DNA of 64,000 nucleotides from Terriglobia bacterium (GTDB lineage: Bacteria; Acidobacteriota; Terriglobia; Terriglobales; Acidobacteriaceae). Made by a program: the position numbers and the translations under genes. Below the pieces are notes generated by a model. It worked only from the letters and a program-made list of their open reading frames with translations, did no database searches and was not told the origin of the DNA. The stretch is from assembly GCA_020073385.1 (NCBI GenBank), contig JAIQFH010000024.1:36580-100579 (forward strand). The letters are read 5' to 3'. Shown here piece by piece: positions 17,113 to 26,526 of this stretch (position 1 is the first letter of the stretch; every line of letters starts with the position of its first letter).

Positions 17113-18267
17113 ATGGAAGATGGAATCAATCCCGACAGACAGAAGCAAAGCCAATCCTTCCGTTGGTTCCACGAGATAGACCAGATCCTCGTCGTCGGGA
17201 TGAAATATGGTCCGAGAGGTACTCAAGAGGCCGTCAAAAGGGTACGGCAGCTCACCCCGGAGCTAGTGCCTGCCCAGGTCTGGCACCGAATGCGACATTT
17301 GCGCGAGAAGGAGCGCGGCAAGAGTGCGACACCGGTCGATTGGAGTGAATCTGCGATCGAAATTCTTCGCGAGGGCTATCGAAGCGGAGGCTGGAAAAAG
17401 ACCGAAGCAATCAAGACCGTAAGGGCGTTATATCCGGGACTCGCGGGCTACGTGGTGTCGAGATTCGCCCGAAGTCAAGGTTGGCTGAACAAAGAGCAGG
17501 CAGACAAACGAAAGGGAGATCGACGACCTTGGACAAGGGAAGAGGAACAAGAACTATTTGCGCGCGCCGGTTATGAGCCGGTCAAAGCCATCGCCGAAAA
17601 GCTCAAACGCTCAGAACAATCAGTTCGATTCCGGCTTAAAGGCCGGGCCATAAGCGCGAGAGTTACAGACGGCTGGTCATTGCGAAGAATCCAGCAAACC
17701 TTGCACGTAAGCCATCGCCGGCTGCAACGTTTGATTGGTACTGGTCTTCTAAGAGTCCGCGATCCGCGGGTCTCTGCAATCTCCCTGGCTGAATTCTGCC
17801 GCAAACATGGAACCATGACCCTACCGGGGATGGAGGCAGAAACCGATGCGGCCGTGTGTAACAAGAACGGAGGCTACTCGTGGGGACGAGTTGCGAAACT
17901 CTTGGGTGTCACTACTGTCGAGGTCGGGAAATGGGTCGCCGATGGGGAGCTCAAGGTAATGGATAGCTCCGTGACTGACCGAGCATTCGAGGCATTCTGT
18001 CTTCGGCACAGCTCGGAGTTAAATTTCGGCCTCATGGACCCAGCTGTCGCGAAGTGGCTCATTGATGAGTATGGCCTTGAAACGGTGACTCCGGAGCGAA
18101 ACCGCCCTGTGGCGCCTTCGCAGAAACAGGCGCTCGTGGTTAGACCTTGCCCAAAGTGCAAGCGCGGTATTCGAGGGAACGGATATTTTGGACATGTCCC
18201 AGCGTGTCGCGGAGCAATGTCGGAGGGCAATCCCGGACAATTGCGCGTTGATCAGCAAGCTAGCTGA
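17113..18267 (+). CDS. Multi-HTH, SANT/Myb-like DNA-binding protein with zinc knuckle
   Basis: 384 residues, not assignable to a named family. Several helix-turn-helix-like units follow each other: [17 protein letters not shown]...[11 protein letters not shown] is Myb/SANT-like (about 138-180), then [19 protein letters not shown] and [20 protein letters not shown]. The C-terminus has [20 protein letters not shown], a C2HC zinc site. Start ATG 17113 (a TTG lies two codons earlier), no clear ribosome site. Divergent from the sigma factor gene. Probably a regulator or DNA-sensing protein of the island. Confidence 0.6.
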   Translation: MEDGINPDRQKQSQSFRWFHEIDQILVVGMKYGPRGTQEAVKRVRQLTPELVPAQVWHRMRHLREKERGKSATPVDWSESAIEILREGYRSGGWKKTEAIKTVRALYPGLAGYVVSRFARSQGWLNKEQADKRKGDRRPWTREEEQELFARAGYEPVKAIAEKLKRSEQSVRFRLKGRAISARVTDGWSLRRIQQTLHVSHRRLQRLIGTGLLRVRDPRVSAISLAEFCRKHGTMTLPGMEAETDAAVCNKNGGYSWGRVAKLLGVTTVEVGKWVADGELKVMDSSVTDRAFEAFCLRHSSELNFGLMDPAVAKWLIDEYGLETVTPERNRPVAPSQKQALVVRPCPKCKRGIRGNGYFGHVPACRGAMSEGNPGQLRVDQQAS

Positions 18268-18305
18268 GATGGGCTGGCAACACCGCTGCAATCACGATTA
18301 CTAGT

Positions 18306-19010
18306 CTAGAAGAGCAGTTGATTCTGTGCCTCGACGAGATCCACCTGTGCGGAACATGCTGCATCGTCGTTAATCACCTGGTTGACGCGAGTGCTCACAG
18401 GATAAGACCGCATGATCTTGGCATTGCAGGGCTTCAATAGTTCGGAAACCAAACCCACATCCTTCATCCCCGGATCGAGCCACAGATCGTAAGAGTCGAG
18501 ATCAAGGATGACCGGCATGCGGTCGTGGACAACAGCGGCCACGGCGTTTGGCGTTGTGGTCAAAATCGAGAAGGTTTCCACTGCGTTGCCACTGGCGTTC
18601 TTCCAGCGATCCCAAATCCCAGCGAAAGCGAACAACCCGCCTTCGTTGACTTCGAAACAGTATGGCTGTTTCGATTTCCCGATCCTCTTCCACTCGTAGA
18701 ACGCGTCCGCAGGAATCAGGCACCTGCGAGATTTCAGTGCATCCCAGAACGCAGGCTTCATGCTCGCAGTTTCGGATCTTGCATTGATCATCTTTGCCGC
18801 AACAGACGAGTCTTTTGCCCACGATGGAATGAGTCCCCAGCGAACAAACGACATTTCCCGGACAGGTTCTTTCGGATTGTGGCGGATGATGGGGACACTC
18901 TGGGTAGGGGCGATGTTGTATCGGGGATTCCAGTCATGCTCCACCGGGGCGGTGTCGAAATACTCTTCAACAACCTGTTTCCTCCGCGATAGACGATAAC
19001 GCCCGCACAT
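18306..19010 (-). CDS. SOS response-associated peptidase (SRAP/YedK/HMCES)
   Basis: Forms a covalent link to abasic sites in single-stranded DNA. I start at ATG 19010 because the family needs Cys at position 2 after Met removal (MCGRYRLS). Other conserved features: NPRYNIAPTQSVPIIR, MSFVRWGLIPSWAKD, INARSET with the conserved Asn/Glu, and HDRMPVIL with the active His. 234 residues is typical. SRAP proteins are often carried on mobile elements; next to a uracil-DNA glycosylase here. Confidence 0.92.
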   Translation of the reverse strand: MCGRYRLSRRKQVVEEYFDTAPVEHDWNPRYNIAPTQSVPIIRHNPKEPVREMSFVRWGLIPSWAKDSSVAAKMINARSETASMKPAFWDALKSRRCLIPADAFYEWKRIGKSKQPYCFEVNEGGLFAFAGIWDRWKNASGNAVETFSILTTTPNAVAAVVHDRMPVILDLDSYDLWLDPGMKDVGLVSELLKPCNAKIMRSYPVSTRVNQVINDDAACSAQVDLVEAQNQLLF

Positions 19011-19195
19011 AAGAAAATTATTGCAGACCAGAGTGGCATTCGGCATCTCTCGCACAGGAAGATCGGATGGCCGACGGTCGAGCACACCTGTCACCACGTT
19101 AGACTCGAACGTGAAGATCTATTTTGTTTTCGAGTTGCTCGTAATACGCTCAAAAAGAGCACTGGCCGCCACGATGAGTGTAATCAATGCTTACA

Positions 19196-19822
19196 TCAGT
19201 CGGCGGATTCTTCGAGGCTCTTGGTGAGATCGTTCAAGGTGTTCTCGCGCATACTCTTCTTGTAGGTCATTAGATATGAGGGATGCAGGATGGCTATTGC
19301 TTTGTGTCCGCTGGGCAATTTAAGCGGACGGCCTCTCCATTCTTTAATCCCCTCCTTCTGTGCGACGATTCGGAGGGCGTGGCCGCCAACAAGGTCCACA
19401 CGATTCCATTTGCGAGAGCGAAGCAGCGGATCGACGTGCTTTTCCTTGCAATGGCGAACAGCTTTAACGCCATCTTCTTTCGAGATGTACCTCCGTTTTG
19501 ACTTCGACGACCAAGCCCTGCGGTCTGTGGGGAAAATATTGTCTGGAGGACGACAGGACAGGCAATTCGTAATCGTGAGTCCATCGCGCTGAATTCCAGC
19601 GTCCTCCAAGAGCTTGTCAAAGAACTGGCCCGCCTTGCCCCTTAGCGGCTCACCGACTTCCGATTCTCGTTCACCGGGCGCTTCTGCAATCACCAGTCGC
19701 ACAAGGTCGTGGTCGGGATTGTTCGGCTTTTGCGGAGGTACGAAATGGTGGTCAGGGAACCTCTCCCGCATCGGGCACCCTTCGCAGCCAAGGGTTTCAC
19801 TTACGCTTTTGATCGTTGGCAT
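19196..19822 (-). CDS. Family 4-like uracil-DNA glycosylase
   Basis: Removes uracil from DNA. Visible motifs: IAEAPGERESEVGEPLRGKA (motif 1 with the water-activating region), NCLSCRPPDN (motif 2 and Fe-S Cys), GGHALRIV, and ILHPSYLM. Four Cys for a 4Fe-4S cluster are likely CEGC near the N-terminus and those in NCLSC/RHCKEKH. At 208 residues of normal size but diverged, with an insertion around residues 100-120, so a neighbouring UDG family is possible. With SRAP it forms a DNA-repair pair on one strand. Confidence 0.82.
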   Translation of the reverse strand: MPTIKSVSETLGCEGCPMRERFPDHHFVPPQKPNNPDHDLVRLVIAEAPGERESEVGEPLRGKAGQFFDKLLEDAGIQRDGLTITNCLSCRPPDNIFPTDRRAWSSKSKRRYISKEDGVKAVRHCKEKHVDPLLRSRKWNRVDLVGGHALRIVAQKEGIKEWRGRPLKLPSGHKAIAILHPSYLMTYKKSMRENTLNDLTKSLEESAD

Positions 19823-20245
19823 TTGTATGCCTTAAGTTGATACGAAGGGTATCACGTGGTTCGCGTAACATCGCAATAGCACTCACAAGCCTGGAATCGG
19901 CTCGCCACTCGTTTGGTCGGCAAGCCAGAAGGAACTCCGCTTAAGTTAGCGCTCGTGCGTGTCACCACCCGCATTGTTCTCAGGGAAAAAAAGCTGTGAA
20001 GCTTTGCATTGTGGCCGTCAAGACCACGTGCAGAACGATTCGCAGATGCAGTTGTCCTTAATTGCGAATCGTTTACAGGGCGCTCTCACGCGCACTTCGA
20101 CAACAACTCCTTCCATAGGGTCGCGCTAATCTTCGTGGATGTTCTTCTCCGGCACAACTGATCGCAGCAGTGCCGTTGGACTTGTTGATTGGACGAGGTT
20201 AGTTTGCCCGAAAGGCAGCCGCATTAAGGCGCTGCGGAGGTGGAC
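19823..20245. other. Gap upstream of the VirB genes
   Basis: About 420 bases without a gene. Its main feature is the perfect 11-base inverted repeat at 20034-20073, listed separately. The remainder shows nothing I can support. Confidence 0.5.
20034..20073. repeat. Perfect 11-bp inverted repeat upstream of virB2
   Basis: AACGATTCGCA at 20034-20044 and its exact reverse complement at 20063-20073, separated by 18 bases. It lies 170 bases before the VirB2-like gene in gene-free DNA. Position and symmetry suit an operator for the transfer operon or part of an oriT recognised by the MobF relaxase encoded downstream; not decidable from sequence. Confidence 0.6.
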
Positions 20246-20581
20246 ATGTCACGTTTAGGAAGATTCTGTTTCGGTCACTCAATAAAACCCCTTCGACGAT
20301 CGAAATCAGCGCTGATAAGCGCCGCTCTGTTCACCCTACTCGTTTTCATGCCCATGAGAGTACTGGCACAGGGTTCACCGTTCGATACCGGCTTTAACGC
20401 TATCCAGAGTCTTTTCACCGGGACGATCGCGAAGGTTGCAAGTCTGGTTGCGATCGTGATCGGCGGGTACGGCTTCGCCCACGGGGAACCCGGCGCAAAA
20501 AAGGCGCTCGCAGGCGTCGCTGCTGGAACCGGCATTGCTGTTCTCGCCGTGAATGTCCTGAGTTGGCTCTGGGGAGTGTAG
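20246..20581 (+). CDS. virB2: VirB2/TrbC-like conjugative pilin
   Basis: 111-residue prepilin. Long leader (RRSKSALISAALFTLLVF, cleavage near VLAQG), then two hydrophobic helices (IAKVASLVAIVIGGYGFAHG and AGTGIAVLAVNVLSWLWG) separated by a short basic GAKKAL loop, the VirB2/TrbC plan. Start ATG 20246 with GGAGG five bases upstream; a GTG two codons earlier is unlikely. First gene of the transfer set virB2-virB3-virB4-mobF. Confidence 0.85.
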   Translation: MSRLGRFCFGHSIKPLRRSKSALISAALFTLLVFMPMRVLAQGSPFDTGFNAIQSLFTGTIAKVASLVAIVIGGYGFAHGEPGAKKALAGVAAGTGIAVLAVNVLSWLWGV

Positions 20582-20639
20582 CGGCTGTTTGTCGCTCTGC
20601 CCGCGATCCCGTTGCGTGCCACGCTGATATGAGAACGAT

Positions 20640-20942
20640 ATGCCCGACAAAGCACAGCAGAAACGCCGCACAAATCGAGTCTTCAAGAGCCTGCACAAGC
20701 CTCTCACCTACTTGGGAGTCGAACGGACGCTGTTCTACTTCGTCTGCGTCGGCGCGGTGGGGGCCTTCAACCTCTTCAATTCCATCCTGGCCGGGATCGC
20801 CGTCTTCATTGGGGGTTTTGCCTTCGGCCATTGGGTCACGAACAGCGATCCTGCGTTCCTCCGTATCCTGGCCAAGTCCGAACGCTACAAGCTGCGCTAC
20901 GACGCCGCGAAGCAGCAAGTTCCGCGCGTGGAGGTAGTGTGA
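20640..20942 (+). CDS. virB3: VirB3/TrbD-like inner-membrane T4SS protein
   Basis: 100 residues; basic N-terminus with SLHKPLTYLGVERTLFYF, then two adjacent membrane segments (CVGAVGAFNLFNSILAGIAV and FIGGFAFGHWV), the classic VirB3 topology. Its stop overlaps the next ATG by one base (TGATG), so it is coupled to the VirB4-like gene. VirB3 and VirB4 act together and are fused in some systems. Confidence 0.85.
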   Translation: MPDKAQQKRRTNRVFKSLHKPLTYLGVERTLFYFVCVGAVGAFNLFNSILAGIAVFIGGFAFGHWVTNSDPAFLRILAKSERYKLRYDAAKQQVPRVEVV

Positions 20943-23665
20943 TGCTGCGCCTCGATAAAGTCATCAAGCCCTGGAAAGAGAGTGCGGCTCTCAACGACCA
21001 CATCAACCTCTATGGCTTCTGGAACGAGACGGCCTTCCTTACCAAGAGCGGTGATGTCGGCATGATTCTCAGCGTTCCCGGCGTGGACTACGAAAGTCTT
21101 GACCGCTCGGAACAGGAGTATGCGGTGAAGCGGTTGGAGGCGGCGCTGAAAGCCTTTGGCCCAGGCTTCCATGTTTACCAATACCTCTTCAAATCGAACC
21201 GCCCCGACATACCGTTCGCAACATATGATGACCCCATTGTTGAAGCGGCTATTGACCAGCGACGGAAGTTCTTTGAAGCGAAGGCCGACCATCTTTATCA
21301 GGTTGAAATCTTCTATTGCATCCTGCTCGAAGGCTCCCGATCGAAAACCGGCGTCGGCACGGCGCTAGCTCGCCTGTTACGCGACCCAGAGGGCGCGATT
21401 GCCGAACTCAAATCGCAATTCACCAACGACAGCATGAAGAAGTTGTTGCGGACGCACATCGAGCGCGATCTTCAACGGATCGACCAGCAAGTGCAGGCAT
21501 TCGCCCGACAGCTCGCGGATTTCATGCAAGTCGAAGTCTTGAATCGGCAGGGGCAATTCACGTTTTTCCGCCGCTTGCTGAATTATGACGACTGGCGTGT
21601 TGCCGGCCGACCGCAGTCCAGCCAGTTTCTCGACTATCAGGTGGTCAACTCCGACATCGAAGCAGAACGCGATCATCTCCGCGTTGGCGATCACATCGTC
21701 CGGGTGCTGACGATGAAAGAGGCCATCACCGAAACGAGGCCCCTGGTAATGGACGGGCTGTTGAAGATCCCCGCCAACTTCTATGTGGTCACGGAGTGGA
21801 CGCCGCTCCCCGCAAACAAAGCCCGCAAAGAGGTGAACAAGCGCCGACGCCACTTCAATATGTCCAAAACAGGGTTTGTCTCCCAGATGGGCAACGATGC
21901 CACGAAGACGAACCCACGTGATGTGCTCGTGGACGAGTCCAAACAGGCTGACATCGAAAATCTTGGCGATTGCTTGCGCGCTCTCGGTGACGGTCAATCG
22001 CTGGGAGATTTCTCGCTCACTATTGTGCTGTATGGCCAGTCACGAACGGAACTCGATCAGCTCGTGGCGGAATTTACTGGCATCTTCACCAACTCGGATG
22101 GCAATCTGTTTGCAGAAACCTACAACCAGCTGAACGCTTATTTCGCCACTGTGCCGGGCAACTATGCGCTCAACCTCCGCCAGTTGTATCTGCTGAACAC
22201 GAATTACGCCGACCTGTCTTTCCTCTTTACGATCCTTACCGGCGAAAAGACGAACGAGCATCTCGGCACTGAGTATTTGGCAGTCGTCGAAACCGACAAC
22301 AGCACGCCCTACTTTCTCAACCTGCACACCCGCGACGTTGCCCATACGCTAATTCTCGGGATGACGGGCAGTGGCAAGACTATGATCATGCTCCAAATTC
22401 TTCGCCAGATAAAACATCGTGGCGATTCCGCGATCGTCTACGACCCCGCACGGGAGTTCGTCAAACGCTTTTACGACCCGAAAAACGGCGACCTTATCCT
22501 GAATCCGCTCGATAAGCGGTGTCCCTACTGGGGGCCCTCTGAAGAACTCCGCCGACGCTCCGAGGCGAAGGCTCTAGCGGTGTCCCTCTTCCAGCCGCCG
22601 CAGGACAAGAAGGGTGAGTTCTTCATCGAGTCCCCGCAGAAAATCTTCGCTTTCCTGATGGCCTATGGCCCGACGCCAGAGGAGTTGGTGAAGTGGATGT
22701 CGGACCCGCAGGAGATCGACCGAAGGCTGAAAGGAACAGAGCATGCCCACCTGATCGACCCGAGGGCGCACCAACAGCGTGCCGGAGTTCTTGGCTCGCT
22801 TGGACTCGTCGCCGACAGCCTCCGTCTTCTCCCCAAGAAGGGCGAGGGGAATGGCGAGTGGTCGGCCACAGAGTGGGCCGAGACGCGGCAGGGCTGGATC
22901 TTCATTACTTCACTCCCGGCAGAACGTGAGGCACTTCGACCGCTTCAAAGTCTATGGATCGACCTGCTCGTCTTGCGTCTGCTAAACGAGCCGAAGGAGG
23001 GGCAGAAGCGGGCATGGTTCGTGATCGACGAATTGGCCAGTTTGCAAAAGCTCCCCCAGCTCCATACCGCCATTACAGAAAATCGAAAGAGCAACAACCC
23101 TGTGATTCTGGGTTTCCAAGGAAAGGCCCAACTTGAATACCTTTACGGCCACCTGGCCGAGGTCATGCTGTCCCAACCGGCAACTAGCATTTGGCTAAAG
23201 ACAAAAGAGCCGACTGCTGGAGAGTGGGTCAGCAAGTTCATCGGAAAGGTCGAGATCGAACGGCTACGAGAAACCCATTTCGACGGCTCCCGCGCTGGGA
23301 GAAACTTCGCGCTGGACCGGCAGGTTGAGCCGCTGGTAATGGAGTCCGAAATCTCTGGACTGCCGGACCTCCACGCCTATATGAAGTACGAGAACTATGT
23401 GACGCGGTTCTCATTCCCGTACTTCGATATGCCGGTTGTCGCGGGTGACTTCGATCTCCGCGATACGCCCGAAGACAAACTCCCCTACGATCCAAGAAAC
23501 ATAGGAGCAACTAAGCCCGAGTTGCGTCCGCATGAACTGAAGCCGGACGCAAATGTGCCCACGCCGCCGCGAAAATCGCCACGGACCGCGACGGAGATCG
23601 TGCCACAGGAGAGCGAGGCTGAGCGGAACGTCAACGCCCAACAAAGCCTCAATCTTCGGGGGTAG
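20942..23665 (+). CDS. VirB4-like ATPase with a TraD/TrwB-like coupling-protein C-terminus
   Basis: 907 residues. The first ~450 are VirB4/TrbE-like (YGFWNETAFLTKSGDVGMIL, then LNRQGQFTFFRRLLNYDDWR). The ATPase part has Walker A GMTGSGKT (Lys479) and Walker B FVIDELASLQKLP (Asp696/Glu697). From about residue 470 the text looks like a type IV coupling protein: IVYDPAREFVKRFYDP, NGDLILNPLDKRCPYW, then AITENRKSNNPVILGFQGKA and SQPATSIWLKTKEP, typical of TraD/TrwB. It may therefore replace both VirB4 and VirD4. No separate VirD4 gene is in the window. Start ATG 20942 overlaps the VirB3 stop. The ATPase call is secure; the dual-origin reading is inference. Confidence 0.85.
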   Translation: MLRLDKVIKPWKESAALNDHINLYGFWNETAFLTKSGDVGMILSVPGVDYESLDRSEQEYAVKRLEAALKAFGPGFHVYQYLFKSNRPDIPFATYDDPIVEAAIDQRRKFFEAKADHLYQVEIFYCILLEGSRSKTGVGTALARLLRDPEGAIAELKSQFTNDSMKKLLRTHIERDLQRIDQQVQAFARQLADFMQVEVLNRQGQFTFFRRLLNYDDWRVAGRPQSSQFLDYQVVNSDIEAERDHLRVGDHIVRVLTMKEAITETRPLVMDGLLKIPANFYVVTEWTPLPANKARKEVNKRRRHFNMSKTGFVSQMGNDATKTNPRDVLVDESKQADIENLGDCLRALGDGQSLGDFSLTIVLYGQSRTELDQLVAEFTGIFTNSDGNLFAETYNQLNAYFATVPGNYALNLRQLYLLNTNYADLSFLFTILTGEKTNEHLGTEYLAVVETDNSTPYFLNLHTRDVAHTLILGMTGSGKTMIMLQILRQIKHRGDSAIVYDPAREFVKRFYDPKNGDLILNPLDKRCPYWGPSEELRRRSEAKALAVSLFQPPQDKKGEFFIESPQKIFAFLMAYGPTPEELVKWMSDPQEIDRRLKGTEHAHLIDPRAHQQRAGVLGSLGLVADSLRLLPKKGEGNGEWSATEWAETRQGWIFITSLPAEREALRPLQSLWIDLLVLRLLNEPKEGQKRAWFVIDELASLQKLPQLHTAITENRKSNNPVILGFQGKAQLEYLYGHLAEVMLSQPATSIWLKTKEPTAGEWVSKFIGKVEIERLRETHFDGSRAGRNFALDRQVEPLVMESEISGLPDLHAYMKYENYVTRFSFPYFDMPVVAGDFDLRDTPEDKLPYDPRNIGATKPELRPHELKPDANVPTPPRKSPRTATEIVPQESEAERNVNAQQSLNLRG

Positions 23666-23673
23666 TAACTGCC

Positions 23674-26391
23674 ATGCTGACGATTTCAAAACCGCTCTCC
23701 GCAGGCCAGGCGCAGACCTACCACCAGGCGGAGTTCACAGCGAAGGAACAGAACTATTGGTCGCAACGCGGCGTCATCGCGGGCGAATGGCAAGGACGAC
23801 TGGTCGCGCAGTTCGGCCTTGCCGGGACCGTTTCTACCGAAGACTTTGCGAAACTCAGCCAAGGGCAGCATCCACAGACCGGCGAGCAGCTTGTGCGACA
23901 ACGAGCGTCCTATGAATATCAGGATGCCGACGGCAAGACCATCAAGACAATGGAACATCGTGCCGGTTGGGATGCAACATTTTCCGCGCCCAAATCCGTC
24001 TCGCTAACCGCCCTTGTCGGCGGCGATGAGCGTGTCCGTGAAGCCCACCGGGAGAGCGTCCGCGTTGCCCTCGACCAGCTCGAACACTACTCCCAGGCCC
24101 GCATAGGCGGGAATCATCCGCCCGAGACCACTGGCAAATTTATAGCCGCCAAGTTCGAGCACGATACCGCCCGTCCTGTCGATGGCTACGTCGCGCCACA
24201 ACTGCATACTCACGCGGTCGTTTTCAACGTGACCGAGCGCGACAACGGCCAGCCTCGCGCCATCCAGCCCCAGAGCCTCTTCGCCTCGCAGCAGTTCGCC
24301 ACCGCCGTTTACCAATCCGAACTCACCTACAAACTGCGCCAACTCGGATACGAGATTACGGCGGGCAGGAGCGGCGCGCCCGAGATCAAGGGATACACAC
24401 AGGAATATCTCGACGCATCCAGCCCTCGAAGCCAGCAAATTCGTGAATACCTCGAACGCACGGGCCGCTCGGGGAAGGAAGCTGCCGAGATCGCTGCGCA
24501 CTCGACCCGTGACCGCAAGCAAATTCATTCGCCGGGAGAGGTGATGGCCGCGCACAGGAAGCTAGCGGCAGACTTCGGACACCAAGCGGACGCTGTGGTC
24601 CGTGCTGCTCGGGAACGGTCTCAGCTTCAGGAGAAACCCGGAAACTCGCTTGACCGCGTTCGCGAGTCTCTAACCTTTTCCCGTGACAAGAACTTCGAGC
24701 GCGAGGCGGTTGTGGATGAACGTGCGTTGATCCGGGATGGCCTTCGCCGAGGGATGGGCGAGATCACACATGCCCAGGTCCGCGCCAATCTTGACGCCCG
24801 CTTTGCGTCCGGTGAATTTCAGATCGTCGAGCGTCCTCAGAGCAGTCTTGGCCGTCAGTTCACCACCACCAAAACCATCGAGGCGGAACATGAAATTATC
24901 CGCAGAGTCCGCGAGGGACAAAACGATATCGAGCCGGTTCTTCCGCGTCCGCAGGCCATCGCCCTTGCCGATCAGCACCCGCATCTCAACCCGGCACAAA
25001 AGACCGTAGTGGAGGACGTGCTCAGCTCGCCGGACCGCATTCAAGGTATCCAAGGCTTTGCCGGCTCAGGCAAGACGACCACCCTCACAGCCATCCGCAG
25101 TGCCGCGGAAAGCCAGGGGTATCAGGTTGAGGGCTTCGCGCCGACCTCCCGCGCTGCGCGACAACTGAATCAGGCAGGAATTGAAGCCCGAACCTTGCAA
25201 AGCTTCCTGGCCCGCACCGCAGATCCAGACGTAGGGGAGCGAAAGCACTTCTACCTTGTCGATGAATCGAGCCTTGCAAGCACCAACCAGATGCGCGAGT
25301 TCCTTACGCGGCTTGCTTCCCACGACCGCGTGGTTCTTATAGGGGATATCCGTCAGCATCAGGGCGTTGAGGCGGGCCGCCCCTTCGAGCAACTACAGGA
25401 AGCCGGAATGCGCACAGCCAGACTGGATGAGATCGTTCGCCAGCAGGACCCGGCTCTGAAATCTGCCGTCGAACTATTGGCTACGGGCAAAGTTTCCGCC
25501 GCGCTCGACGTGCTCCAACAGCAGGATCGCCTGAAGGAAATTCCCGATCGGGAGGACCGCGTCCGCACCATCGCCAAGAGCTACATCGAATCGCCCGAAA
25601 ACACGCTTATCGTCTCACCGGACAATGCGTCCCGCCGCGAGCTGAACGTCGCTGTTCGGCAGGAGTTGAAGACCGCTGGAAGCCTTGCCCCAGAAGATCA
25701 TGCTTTTCGCGTCTTGGTTCAGCGTCAGGACATGACCGGAGCCGACCGATCCTGGGCAAACCACTACGAGATCAGCGACGTGATTCGCTACGCACGTGGC
25801 AGCAAAACCATCGGAATCGAAGCTGCTGCCTATGCAACGGTCGTCGCGATCAACCCAGCCGCGAACCACCTCACCGTAGAGAAAGCGAACCAACAACTTG
25901 CCACCTATGATCCCCGCCGTCTCACAGGCGTCACCGTTTACCGCGAAATGGAACGCGAGTTATCAGTAGGCGACCGCATTCAGTTCACCGCACCTGACAA
26001 AGCGCTCGGCGTGGCAAATCGCGACATGGCCGCGGTCGAGGCGATCCATCCCGATGGCCGCCTCTCAGCACGCCTGGACAACAATCGCCGGATCGAGTTC
26101 AGCGCCATCGAGCATCGGCATTTCGACCACGGCTATGCCATCACCAGTCACAGCTCCCAGGGCCTCACCGCTGAACGCGTCCTCGTTCACGCTGACACCA
26201 GCGTCCACCCGGACTTGCTTAACTCTCGCTTCGCCTACGTCTCCATCTCCCGCGCCAGCCATCAGGCCACGCTCTTCACCGACGACATGGCAAAACTCGG
26301 GCCTCGACTCGGAGCAGATGTCTCGAAGACCTCCGCCTTGGAAATCAATCCAGCTTCATCCGTCGCCCAGGGTATGGGGATAGGACTCTGA
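23674..26391 (+). CDS. MobF-type relaxase-helicase (TrwC/TraI)
   Basis: 905-residue conjugative relaxase. Relaxase domain about 1-300: DATFSAPKSVSLTAL is the TrwC signature, and LHTHAVVFN (His178, His180) belongs to the metal-binding three-His motif. Helicase domain about 430-880: Walker A GFAGSGKTTT (Lys467), YLVDESSLAST, IGDIRQHQGVEAG and the late motif GYAITSHSSQGLTAERVLVH. Nicks at oriT and unwinds the transferred strand. Eight bases after the VirB4-like gene, so co-transcribed. It makes the island potentially mobilisable even though most T4SS genes are missing. Confidence 0.93.
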   Translation: MLTISKPLSAGQAQTYHQAEFTAKEQNYWSQRGVIAGEWQGRLVAQFGLAGTVSTEDFAKLSQGQHPQTGEQLVRQRASYEYQDADGKTIKTMEHRAGWDATFSAPKSVSLTALVGGDERVREAHRESVRVALDQLEHYSQARIGGNHPPETTGKFIAAKFEHDTARPVDGYVAPQLHTHAVVFNVTERDNGQPRAIQPQSLFASQQFATAVYQSELTYKLRQLGYEITAGRSGAPEIKGYTQEYLDASSPRSQQIREYLERTGRSGKEAAEIAAHSTRDRKQIHSPGEVMAAHRKLAADFGHQADAVVRAARERSQLQEKPGNSLDRVRESLTFSRDKNFEREAVVDERALIRDGLRRGMGEITHAQVRANLDARFASGEFQIVERPQSSLGRQFTTTKTIEAEHEIIRRVREGQNDIEPVLPRPQAIALADQHPHLNPAQKTVVEDVLSSPDRIQGIQGFAGSGKTTTLTAIRSAAESQGYQVEGFAPTSRAARQLNQAGIEARTLQSFLARTADPDVGERKHFYLVDESSLASTNQMREFLTRLASHDRVVLIGDIRQHQGVEAGRPFEQLQEAGMRTARLDEIVRQQDPALKSAVELLATGKVSAALDVLQQQDRLKEIPDREDRVRTIAKSYIESPENTLIVSPDNASRRELNVAVRQELKTAGSLAPEDHAFRVLVQRQDMTGADRSWANHYEISDVIRYARGSKTIGIEAAAYATVVAINPAANHLTVEKANQQLATYDPRRLTGVTVYREMERELSVGDRIQFTAPDKALGVANRDMAAVEAIHPDGRLSARLDNNRRIEFSAIEHRHFDHGYAITSHSSQGLTAERVLVHADTSVHPDLLNSRFAYVSISRASHQATLFTDDMAKLGPRLGADVSKTSALEINPASSVAQGMGIGL

Positions 26392-26526
26392 CAGTGTCAA
26401 CCATTGCGAGCGAATCTCTATAATCTGCAAGCGGGTTAGGACGGAACGCACTTCCATCGGATATCGACTGATAAAGGACGTTTATAATTCACGAAGATTC
26501 CGACGCTTGCCTAGAAAAGAGGGGGG

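Noticed and set aside
13861..19990. Possible repeat pair (GTCACCACCCG at about 13861 and 19963)
   Set aside because: Only about 11 bases match exactly and similarity decays quickly; not distinguishable from chance.
20246..26391. Complete conjugative type IV secretion system
   Set aside because: Only VirB2, VirB3, a VirB4-like ATPase and a relaxase are present; VirB1 and VirB5-11 were not found in the window.
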